A model generated the notes under the pieces. The model was not told where the DNA came from. It saw nothing but the letters and a program-made list of their open reading frames with translations, and did not search any database. A DNA stretch of 64,000 nucleotides from Tetrahymena elliotti 4EA (lineage: Eukaryota > Ciliophora > Oligohymenophorea > Hymenostomatida > Tetrahymenidae): NCBI GenBank assembly GCA_000231825.2, contig JH720347.1, positions 124,001 to 188,000 of the forward strand. Reading direction: 5' to 3'. The translations under genes were made by a program, and so were the position numbers. This document shows, piece by piece, positions 12,513-23,338 of this stretch (the first letter of the stretch is position 1; each line of letters begins with the position of its first letter).

Positions 12513-14674
12513 ATGAACTTTTAAGAAAGATTTAAAGGTAAAACATCATAAATAAGCAAAGATTTAGTAGCTTCTATCACTGATACAAGTGATAAAATGA
12601 AAGTAGACTTTCATAATATGCAGCATTGTGATGTTTTTGATATTTCACGTTCTTACACTCCCAATGTTAAATCAGAGGTAACATCTTATATAAGGAATCC
12701 TTAAAGCTAGTTTAGTGTAACAGACAATGGTATATTGGAGTTTTTATTTTTATAAACAAGATTATTTAAATAAGCATATGTTTTTTTTTGTAATTTTAAT
12801 GGATTAAATAAACTTGTTTTTTAGTTTATTCTACTTTACAATTAGAGTAAAAATATGAATTTTTTTTGCCTTTTTTATCAATAATTTACAAAAAAACTCT
12901 TTTTTTATCTTGTTTAGGTGTATTTTCCAAGAAGTCTGTGAGCTAAAAATTGATCACACATCGCGACTAGCTATACACTCCTACTAATGAGCGCTAGTAA
13001 TCAATATTCTCAGCTTTACAAAATAATTTTGATAAATCTGAAACAGTATCTGAAACCTTTTCTCCAATAAACGCAAAAAGATCTATAATTGAAAAGAATA
13101 TGGAGAAAAGTAGATTTTAAGATTAACCCTCCCCCAACATATTTAAGGCAAATAGTAATAAATTTGGGGCAACTGATAATAATATGCAAGTATCGCCAGT
13201 AAAAGTAGACCATTAAATTTTGTAATAAAGTACCTCTTAGTAAATGTTATAAGCTCGTTTAGCGAAGGAAAGATCACAAAGTAATAACTTTCAAAGAGTG
13301 GGTAGCTATTTAGCTAAAGGCTTAAAGTAATAGACAGAGCCTTCTAACTTCTAAGATAATGGCATTGAAATTTTAATTGTAAGAAATAATACTCCATCCA
13401 TTACAGTAAAGGTGCAAAATTTATTAACAAAAACTTAATTATCTTTTTTAATTCCTATTTTCACAATTTTTTCTCTACCAATAATCCAAAGAGAGGTCTA
13501 TTTTTTCTCTCTTTATTTAATAAAGATAAAACCAAATAAATAAACAAATCCTACTTAGTAAATAGAACTATTGCGATAGAGTATAATATAAACAGAATTA
13601 TCTACATTCATTTTTTATTAAAAATTAGATTAATATTTATTGATCATATATTAGATTGAATTAAAATTTATGTTAATATTATAAAAATAGTAAATTGATA
13701 AAGAAGATAGTGAAAAAATAATAAGTAAACTTACTTAGATGGAAACAAGTATCAATAAAAATAAATTAAATAAGAGTTCAATAGATACTTAGCGCTAAAA
13801 GAACATACAAAAAAATATAATATCTTCTAATAAAAGTGTAATTCAACAGATGGCAGAGCATGGATATATTTTCAATTAAGATGCAAGCAATAGCTTTGAT
13901 CCTGATAGCAACAATAATTTATAAAGGATACCATCTGCTTTTAAAATGGATTCCTAAACTTCTGTAAAGCAAGAGGAATATTTTCCTTTAAACACTTTTG
14001 GGAGCGAATTCTAATCAGGTAAATCACCCAATTTAAGCTCTATGAACTCATCAACAAGAAAAGCCTAATCACACATAAATTTGAATGATTTAAAAAAGCA
14101 AAATTAACAATCCACAAAAGTATCATTATAATAAGACCTATAATAATTTATAAATGGTTTAGGTAGAAACTAATAAAGCTTGTCATACTCTTCCTTCCAA
14201 AATTTTTAAAATAATAATGGCAATTAGAATGAAAAAAATATGAACATTTAATAACTATTTATGAATAATTAGCTAAATTAAATTATTCCAAATGATGCAA
14301 TTCAAGAATAAATGTATCAAATCAAAATGAAAAAAGAAGAACAAGACTCTCTTTTTTAATATAAAAACTCTTTCAACTTCAAGTAAAGCAGAAACCTTAA
14401 AAATAGCACTGGTAATGACTCCCCATCCTATTTTAACCAAGGAGGAATGGATTCACCATCTGTCTTTAATAAAAAGTAGCTAGAAAATTAATAATAATTT
14501 GAGGAAGATACTCAAAATAATAATATGTATTTTTCATAAAATATATAATAATACAATTCTAACCAAACCAATAGCAATACTCCTTTGAACTAACAATCAG
14601 TTTTGAGATAAAAATCATTAAGCTCTTAAGCTTATCCCTTAACATTTTCAAGAATTTTAACTAATATAAAGTGA
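12513..14674 (+). CDS. Gln/Asn/Ser-rich hypothetical protein
   Basis: Not recognised. Three exons (introns 12730-12917 and 13379-13690) join in phase to 554 codons (553 aa) ending at TGA 14672-14674. The N-terminal part has ordered-looking sequence (KVDFHNMQHCDVFDISRSY). A short heptad-like stretch spans the second splice (IEILIQIDKEDSEKIISKL). The C-terminal two thirds are low-complexity Gln, Asn and Ser with scattered SPSY and SPN sites. The start is the first in-frame ATG, MNFQERFKGK. The frame is open for at least 30 further codons upstream, with balanced composition (around 12415-12512) but no ATG, so a missed 5' exon is possible. The second donor is uncertain: another GT at about 13420 is also in phase. 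Confidence 0.7.
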
Positions 14675-15933
14675 CTTACTTCAATAAAAATTTACCTCTT
14701 AACTTAACACTTTATATTAATCATCTATCTTCTATATATTGATTCATAGACTCCTCCATTCAACCAACCATACTTTCTATATACAAAAGCCTTGACTTAA
14801 TTTTTAGGAACTAATAATATAGAAATAAATAATTTGATAATTATCAAATACTTACTATTCATATAAATCTAAAAAATACTTAGAAATCTAAATTTTGAAA
14901 AAAAATTCGCTGATTTAAAATAGGTTAATAAGAAATAAAATAAATTTATTTGATTTTGAAAAAAACAACAAACTATATCAAACAATAAATTTTTTTTTGT
15001 ACTTGAATCTATTATCAGTACAATATAAGTTAATTTTAAATAGTGTTAGAACTGTATTATATTAAAAATAATTATTTTTATACAATTTAAAACATAAAGC
15101 ATTCAAACACAACCAATAAATGCTTGATTAATAACTCCAATTTACCTACCTTGCACAAAACAAATATATTTATTTCATAATAATTAGCCAGAATTCAGAT
15201 AAATTAAAACTTAAACTTACTAATATACTTTTACTATGTATTAACTTATCTATTAACTTATTTTGTGATCTAAAACTAACTTTAATATCTCTTTTAATTT
15301 TACATCTAGAATTTAAAAGAATTAGTAAATAAATTGATCCAACCTTACTAACAATATTTAAACTTAAGACTAAAAAATATCTTTTAAAATCATGATTTTT
15401 AAATTTAAAAACAAAAATTGACTCCATTTCATTGATCTTTAATAAAAAAATAGTGTAAAAAATATTAATTTTAAAAAAGAATGCTCTTATTTAAAAATTA
15501 AATCCTATAATTTTACAAAATAGGTCATTTGAACAAACTATTATGCCTATTGAAATTATTTGCTCTTACTTTTATCAAATCAATTAAATACTTATTTATT
15601 AACAATCAGTAATTTATCATCCAAATAACAATATAGAATTTTTTTATCAAAAGTTTTTTAGATTAACCAACAATTAAGCCTGCTTAAAATATTGAGGGGG
15701 TGTGTTTTATAATAGAAAAGCATTATTATGGCAAAGTAAAAATTTCATGACTTTAAATGATTTTATAAAAATAAATAACATTTTCATAATTTTTTGACAT
15801 TTTTGATAACATATTTTGTAAGATATAAATGATAAATTTATCATAAACAGTTGAGAATACATATTTCTTTTATAGTAAATACCCAAGTTAAGTATTTAAA
15901 GGCGATTATTTATCCTTAAAAATTAATATTGTC
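14675..15933. other. Intergenic, 1.3 kb
   Basis: AT-rich spacer. On the minus strand 15427-14978 there is a TGA-free frame of 150 codons starting ATG. It has almost no glutamine and resembles no family known to me, so I treat it as chance. No RNA gene or repeat is visible. Confidence 0.45.
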
Positions 15934-16557
15934 ATGGCAGACAATTTGAATTATAACTATTTAGAAATGTGTAATTTGTAAACAAAAAATAATTGTAAAC
16001 GAATCATCATTAAACGGTAACAAAAATTTAGATTTTATCAAAGTTATATACCTAATCTAAAATATATCAACCATAAAATATTCATTTGTTAACAATATCT
16101 TCAATAGCCTAACTATAAATATTTAAATAGACATAAAGTAGTGACATATTTGAGTTCTTTATGCTTTTTTTAGCATCTAAAAAGAAGCCTAAATTACCTT
16201 ATAAAGTTATTTAATCATATTTTTTATTGTAAAAGAATAAAATTTTCTGAATAATAAATATTTTATGGATAAAAAATTTCATAAATACTACCTAAAAAGT
16301 ATTTGAAAAATAAAGTGGAGATTTATTTTTTCAAAAAAGAATTAAAAAAAATAGTTTTTTTACTAGTTACTTGGTGTAAGTATAATTATTTATATTTGTG
16401 TATATACTACTAATAATACGATTACAATCTATTATTTAATAAATATATTTGTAGGTTAAATGAGCTGAAAGCTTTGGGTTATTAAATGGTAGAGTAGATG
16501 TAGAAAAAAATTAACTCTTAAGGGGGTAACAAAATATTTAGTTTTTTTTATGAATGA
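15934..16557 (+). CDS. Candidate small protein gene
   Basis: Function not recognised and existence doubtful. The frame ATG to TGA is open for 207 codons. It also contains a plausible GT...AG intron, 15978-16454 (477 nt, a multiple of three), whose removal leaves 48 aa beginning MADNLNYNYLEMCNL. The 3' portion, RLNELKALGYQMVEQMQKKI, looks like real amphipathic coding sequence and follows a good acceptor (ATTTGTAG). The middle of the unspliced frame reads like translated AT-rich DNA (Tyr, Phe, Lys, Ile), which favours the spliced model. It sits convergent to NDUFB7, about 200 bases away. Confidence 0.35.
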
Positions 16558-16759
16558 GTAAATTGTAAATAGATTAAAATAAAAAATAATTTGAAATTAT
16601 AAATAAATTATATTTGAAGGCAAGAAGAAATATTTATAATACTGAATTCTATTTGATTACTTTACTTTACATATAAATTAACTAAAGTCTTTTATCTTGA
16701 TTGATTCTAATCAAATTAATTACTACATACATATATTCTTAATAAAAATAAATATTTCA

Positions 16760-17077
16760 TCAATTTTCTGTATTAGCTTCAGCTTATGCTTATTTCATTT
16801 ATTATAAGTACACTTTACGAATTTCTTCATAAAGTTCATTTTCACGATAATCTTAGCAATCCATCCATTACTTTTTTAAAACGTTGCAAGATGACATTGA
16901 ATTTACAAAAGGAATCTTGTAGGCAAGACCATTTTCGATTATCGAAGGATTTTAGCGGACACATATTAAATAACTCATGTATTAATCCACACAAAAATCG
17001 CGATAAGAATAGGGAACGTCGTATATATTCATTTATTCCTCTGAAAACTTAGTTGAGCCTCTATAATCCTTCTCCAT
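16760..17077 (-). CDS. NDUFB7: NADH dehydrogenase (ubiquinone) subunit NDUFB7/B18
   Basis: Accessory subunit of respiratory complex I, on the intermembrane-space side of the inner mitochondrial membrane. Intronless, 106 codons (105 aa), within the usual NDUFB7 size range. The diagnostic twin CX9C pair is present: CVDQYMSYLIC and CNVLKKQWMDC, 9 residues between the cysteines in each. A YRDFC lead-in and a following ENELYEEIRKVY helix match the family's conserved ...DY..R.KE.E..R region. In known homologues the four cysteines form two disulfides through the Mia40 import route. The spacing between the two CX9C helices is longer than in animals. The start is the first in-frame ATG (MEKDYRGS); MNIYDV at codon 16 is an alternative. 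Confidence 0.85.
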
Positions 17078-18850
17078 ATTTTAATTTAAAACTTAATTTG
17101 TTTGAAAATGGAAGATTCTTCTTTTTCTTGTATAAAAAGTTATTAAGATCTTGATTTGTTTGTTTGTTTAATTTACAATGAGATAAATATAATTTTTTTT
17201 AGAAGTGTTTGTTTGTATGTATGTAATTATTTCTTTGTCAACTTTCAGCTTTTCTTAGCATTCGAATAATATCTCTACTTATTTACTTTTTTATTAATCT
17301 TTCAAGACTTTTCTATTTGACATCCATTTTTTTTATTTCTGTTAATTTCCTTTTCATTTCTTTAATTAAAATATTTTTGTTTTCAAAGCCTAAAAATAAC
17401 AGAGCTTATGAAAAACGGAGTTAATAATTAATTTTAAACAAAAATAATAACTTAAGTGATTGATTAATGTTTTTGTTTAGGGTATGTGGTTAAAAAGTTG
17501 ATTCAATTTCCCAAGTTAATTTTGAATGATAATAAAAGTAGAAAAATCAAAATAAATTCTTTTAGAAATGTGATTTTATATGAATAAACTCAAAAATCAA
17601 AATAATATATTTAACAAATATCAAAAGATATTTGCGGTCAATTTTGAGCCTGAAAGCTTCAATTTTTTTTGTTTCTATTCTGAGCAATAATATACAATAA
17701 AATTGAGTAATAAAAGTTTTTTTTTAGAAAAAAAATATTGAGTAAAATATAACATAATAATACTAAATTTCAATTATTCCCATTGTGATTTCTTTCGTAA
17801 CCTATTGCATATTATAATAATAATTTGATTTATACATATACATTTCATCTTAGATATCCTATATTTTCCAAATATTTTATATATCTGTAACTTTAAACAG
17901 AACTGAAAAAATCAACCATGGTAAAAGATATTAAACCATGATAGATTCAATAATAGGTATCTTGTAAATTTTACTGATCTATTTGATAACTAGCACACCT
18001 GCTAACTATAAATCTTTAAATTTATAATGATGAGAGAATTATTTTTAATTAAAAATGTTCTATTTAAGATACGAACTCAATTAGATACTTAATTAAATTA
18101 GATATCTAAAAGTGCGTTTCTAACAAATTTTTTGCTCAAAATAAAGTAAAGTCATTAGAATATATTAACGACAGATTTTGTTATTCACGATTTTACAAAT
18201 TAATTTAATTTCTTCAAAACCAATCATGCTAACAATAAATGGAAATACCTTAAAATAACTTTTTTAAATATAAATAATGCAAAATGCTTTAAAGAATATT
18301 TTTTAAGCACATTATAAGTGTTGGTTGAAATGTTTTTTGTGATTAAAATTGTTTTATTTATTAAGCTGCTAAGTATATTAATTTTATTCAAGCTAAAGTA
18401 GAATAAATAATTGAAAGAATGTTGTGAGTATTTTTTTAAGAATTTGAATGAAAAATTTTAAAGCAAAATATTAATAGATGAGATAAATGATACAAATGCA
18501 TTAATATAAAATATTTTTATTTAATTTGTTAGTTCTTATTAGTTAATTATATTCTAGTTTATTTGATAATTGAAGAAAATGGATGGTAAGAAGTTAGTTG
18601 CTATATATTATTAGGATAGAGTTAAGCAAACTACCTTTAGTTAGCAAAATTATTGAGACAACTATATTTAATAGGTGAATGAGTGAGTGAGAAAATGAGG
18701 TGAGATGAATAAATTAGTATAGTTTTTAATTTTCATTAAAGGAGACTTAATATAAGAAGAAAGGTAAGCAGGCAAGTAGGCATATAGGTAGGTAGATTAG
18801 TAGGGTTTTATGGAGAGTTTATCAGATAATATATATAGCAGTAAATATCT
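17078..18850. other. Intergenic, 1.8 kb
   Basis: AT-rich spacer with no frame that reads like protein. Near its right end (about 18670-18808) the plus strand has G-richer tetranucleotide-like runs (GTGAGTGA, AGGTAGGTAG) immediately downstream of the CCT-motif gene's stop on the other strand. Confidence 0.5.
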
Positions 18851-19339
18851 TCATTCTTTAACGAATCTTCCCTTTATGCGAAGTCTGCTCTTAGCAATAT
18901 TTTTTCTGACTTCGTATCTGAGTACATCCCATTTACGACTTTACTTCTTTTCTCTGTATTTTTATATCTTTAATTTTCTTATTTCTCTCTTTCTTTCATT
19001 AATGGCTGATTCCTCTTTTCTGATTTAGTCTTCTGATTGTTATGATTGGATTTAGGAGAGTATATTAAAGAAAAAGGTAAGATTATTCATTTCTTAATCT
19101 TCTATTGGTTAGTTATAGCAAAGTACCTTCTTAGTAGCTACCAGAGGAATACTAGGTTATAAATTTGTCAAAATAATGTTTGAGATGACTTGTTTGCTAT
19201 TTTTACATGATCCAGTATTATTCACATTTTCATAGCTGTAAAGTTGATCAGTAGAATAACTCTAAGAGAATGATGAATCAGAACGTACTCTGTTTTCATA
19301 ATATTGTTGGTAGTGAGGAGATGAGCATTAGCCTTACAT
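18851..19339 (-). CDS. CCT-motif protein
   Basis: Intronless, 163 codons (162 aa). The last 48 residues (115-162) match the CCT motif of plant CONSTANS, CO-like and TOC1 proteins: a basic block RKLKIQKYREKK, then KWDVLRYEVRKNIAKSR, then LRIKGRFVKE. The closing R-x-K/N-G-R-F-x-K signature is the hallmark. In plants this motif gives nuclear localisation and contacts NF-Y/DNA. Here there is no B-box or receiver domain, only a Ser/Gln/Asn-rich N terminus (MQGQCSSPHYQQYYE). A nuclear, possibly transcription-related role is inferred from the motif alone. Confidence 0.8.
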
Positions 19340-19736
19340 TTCACTAAATTAATGTATATTTTTTTTGTTCAATAATTATTTTTAGTGTTGTATTTTAGTT
19401 CAATTTTCAAGATTTCTAACTGAGATTCTTTGATATTTTTTTTAATTTAATTATTAACATTACCAGATTAGCTTAATCAGATGTTTAAATCATTAGTAGA
19501 TTAAGAAAGATACTGATATGGGGTATGCTTAGATATGTGTATATAATTTCTAAATTCTATTTTTAAAACATTCTACTAACTAAAATCACCCTACCCTACT
19601 TTTTGAAAATTCAATCAGATTTCTTAATATTTAAATATAATCAAAAAGAAAAAAATTTGAAATAATCTAAATAGAGACAATCACACCAAAAAAACCAGCT
19701 TTCACAATTAATTGAAAAATAATTGAATATTTTGTG
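19340..19736. other. Divergent spacer between CCT and IQ genes
   Basis: About 400 bases between the starts of two divergently transcribed genes, so it should contain both promoters. It is AT-rich and no specific element could be identified. Confidence 0.45.
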
Positions 19737-20090
19737 ATGATTACCCTTAATCAAAATGATCAAATTAATATAGTAAAGATTTAAGCTATCTTTAGGGGAT
19801 TTCTAGTTCGAAGACAGATTAGCTCTTAAGCAAAAATAGAAATGCAGTATTTTCTTAAGATTTTTGAGCAATCAGATTAAGCGCAAGATGATGAAAATAT
19901 TACTGCAAAATAGTAACAATAGTTGCAATAATAAATAATTGATAGCGATAGGTTAGTGGAATTGAGCTCTATTGAATAAAGAAAGTAAAATGCTGTACAG
20001 AATATAAATAAAATAAGGAAAATGATAGAAGTTTTAAATAAAAGTATCATTGATAGAAAACAGTACTTACAATAATCATTAATTTATTGA
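19737..20090 (+). CDS. Small IQ-motif protein
   Basis: Intronless frame of 118 codons (117 aa). Residues 15-28, IQAIFRGFLVRRQI, form a full IQ motif (I/LQxxxRGxxxR), the classical Ca2+-independent calmodulin or light-chain binding helix. The rest is a Gln-rich linker and a helical C terminus (QNINKIRKMIEVLNKSI). Calmodulin binding follows from family knowledge; the cellular role is unknown. The codon pattern and the strong motif at the N terminus make a chance frame unlikely. Confidence 0.7.
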
Positions 20091-23000
20091 TTTATAATAT
20101 TAGTGAATGTTTGGTATTAATATTTATTGATTTTTTTTTGCATCTGTTATTTACTTCATAAATTAATATAGCATTTTCTTTTAATTATTAAACTCAGCTT
20201 ATTCACTAGAAAACAGCCCTCAAATTTCGTATTATTATTACTAAAAAAGTTTACCAAATTGTTTCACAATAATAAACAAACATTTTATTCAATTATTGAA
20301 TGGTATAGATATTTGTTCTCTATTTCAATTTGTTTAATTTGGCATGATAATAATACTTTAAGTATTTAAATTTATATTATTTAAAATGTTTGGAAATTAT
20401 TATATAATTTTATACATATTAATCTATCAAATAAAATTAGGGGATGTTACTAATTTATTGATATATTATTAAGTTTTCTCTTTTTTGGAGTAGGATGTCA
20501 CTCTTCATCCATTAAGATAATATTTTTTGAATTTTTATTTTAAATATTCATTTTTATTATCTTACAGAAAAAACAATACAGACAGAATATTAAATTTATA
20601 AGTTTTTATCTTCCAAAGTCTACCTCAAATTCTTATACAACCTTCTGATAAAAATATATCGGAATAGGCAAAAATGATGTATCAACTTTTGAAATTCCTA
20701 CTTTCGGCCTTTTTATAATGATATGTTTAAATATTAATAGTAAATTTTATTTCTATTATCATAAATTTAAAAAACACCAAGAATAAAACACAACCTAAAT
20801 TCCTAATTAGATAATAAATCAGCAATTACTTAATTTATATCCTTATATTTATCACCACAATATTATCAAGGATGAATTCACACATTATTCATTTTGTTGG
20901 TGACTAAATCATAGATTAGATTTATTTAAAACTCTAAGAGTCATAATTAACTTAAATATCTAAATTTATTTAGAGTCGATCCTTTTACATACACTGACAA
21001 CATTTTAAATAAAACTCTTATTAAATCCCATTTTTATTTATTTATCTATCACATATTTATAAAAAGTAACTTTGGTACATGCATAAAAATGGCCATTTTT
21101 ATAAATGGAAAGGTATTTTTTCATACACCTTACTCCTATTTTAAAAATTTTTGGTATTCGTGTTGTTATTTTTAAAATTTATCTATGGCTGGTAGAATGA
21201 CAGATTAGCTGACTGTCTGACTAAATCAATCAAAATTGGTTTTAAAAAAGATTCTAATTTTCTTTTATTTTTGAGATGGAAAAAAATTTAAATTTTGATC
21301 TGTATTTGTGGATGACCTTTAAAGATTTAAAATCATCAAATATACCGATGTTATTACATATCTCTTCTTTGAATAAATATTAATTATAATATCTTCAACA
21401 TTTTTTAATTTAAGATATTCTTTTAATTTTTGGTGGGGAACAAAAACAAATAGAAGATTTACAGATTAAAGGTATTGATTGCTATTTTTTGAAGAAATAA
21501 ACTGCACTAACGCTACTTCAAAGAGTTGTTATTATTCACTCATTTTCTGAATTTAAATTTTATGAAAATTTAAATTATTTTGAAATAACTTGCATGAAAA
21601 AGATTTAAAATTCAAATCATTTTTTTTTAGAATTACTATTATACTCATTATGTTTATATTGAGAATGTATTTTTAGTATTTTTTTGTAATAGCTTTAACA
21701 AAAATGGTATTTATTTGTTAAGATCAAAGTAAAAGAAATAGATTGACAATTTTTAAATATTCTACTTACAATTACCAAGTTATATTGTGAAGTTATTTTT
21801 CAGGTTAGAAATAAATTTTATTTAAATCAATAAAAAGGATGAGAAAAAAAAACTCTTTTGATCTTATTTCAATCAATTTTCATAATCAGATAGATATTTC
21901 TTTAAAAGTTGTAAGAAAACTAACTTCTTTGATTAAATCTGTATTTTTTTGTTCAAAGATTTTCAATGATTTTTTGATATGAAAGTAAAATAAAAATGAT
22001 TCATTTTTTCAAAATGAAAATAAGACTATCATACCAAACCTCATTCTAAATAAACTTGAATTTTTAATTTCATATTTAAAAGCATCAAAAAGTTGATTCA
22101 AGCTTGGTTTAGAAGGAAAGTTGATCATTTATGTTTTTAAACTGAAATAACAAAGCAATAATGTGTTTTATTTATCCTAAAAATTATCTTTAAATATTTT
22201 AATTTTAGAAAAATAAAATTATTTTTACAAAAATATAACTTTTAAAGAGTGCCATTCCATCTTAACTTTCGAAATCTAAATTCTATACTCTTGTCAAAAT
22301 AAGTAAAAGTTTTTCAAACAGATATTTAAAAGATTGTTTTGCAAATATTGCATTTGTTTTTCTATGACTATAAAATAAAAATATGAAATAAACAACCTCT
22401 TATTTTTGAGAATAATATTTAATACTATGCTATAAAGAATAATTTTATTTAATAAAATAAAATTTTTTGTATCCTAATAAAATATCTAAACTAAATCTAT
22501 ATCTGAAATATAATTCTAAATTCATTTTTGAAGAAAATAAATATATTATAGAAAGACATTTAAGGTATTAGATTTGCTAATAAACCAATATTCTACTTTT
22601 TGGATCTAATATTTTTCTGATGATATTTAATGATTTGTAATTATTTTAATAATCAAAAATAGTGCCAATTAAAAAGTTGATAAATCAATCAAAAAATTAT
22701 TTAGATGAGTCAATTTATACAACTTAAAGGACAATAATTACATTATCTTTTGTTTTGATGAATTATCTTTGATTTAGTGTTTATCGATTTAATTATTTTT
22801 ATGTTAATTTTTAATTAAAAAATCTTTTATTAAATTATTTCATTCTTTAGTTTTAAAATAATCAAAATTTATGAGATTACAATCATTTTAATTTTTAATA
22901 TTTTAATTTTTTATTATTTTGCAGTTTTAAATAATACATCAAACTAACAATATCAACAAATCATTTGGTTTTTTCTCAAAATTTAATTTGTTAAAAAATT

Positions 23001-23338
23001 CAAAAACAGCAACAACAACAGTAGAAATAAATTTTTCTCGAATCGTATTAATGAGTAGTAATTGGTTTTTTACATTTAATTTTTATTGAATTTTTAATTA
23101 TTTTACTCAAATCATAATTCAGTTTGAAATTAATTGAAGGCAACAAAATCAGTGAAAACATTCATTTTTTATTTTTAAAGTGTAAATATTATTTTTATTT
23201 GAATTTAAAGCATAAAAATCATTCTTAATTAAAAAACTTACCATTTTTACAAACTTTTATAAAAATAAAACTTAGAAACTTAGTTTTACAGACATGCGTA
23301 GGCTCAAAAATTGTTTAAAATAATTTTATGGAATTATA
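20091..23338. other. Long gene-poor stretch, 3.2 kb
   Basis: The longest stretch without a convincing gene. It is very AT-rich with frequent poly-A and poly-T runs. A perfect 16-bp palindrome, AAAAATGGCCATTTTT, lies at 21085-21100. A short open segment after a possible acceptor at about 20568 (KKQYRQNIKFISFYLPK) ends quickly in TGA and has no linked upstream exon. I see no RNA gene and no transposon ends. Confidence 0.5.

Noticed and set aside
14978..15427. Minus-strand frame of 150 codons
   Set aside because: It has almost no glutamine, spacer-like Ile/Leu/Phe/Lys composition and no motif; chance frames of this length are expected when only TGA stops.
16786..17052. Plus-strand 88-codon open frame
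   Set aside because: It is the antisense of the NDUFB7 gene with its twin CX9C motif.
18810..19028. Plus-strand 72-codon hydrophobic open frame
   Set aside because: It is the antisense of the CCT-motif coding sequence.
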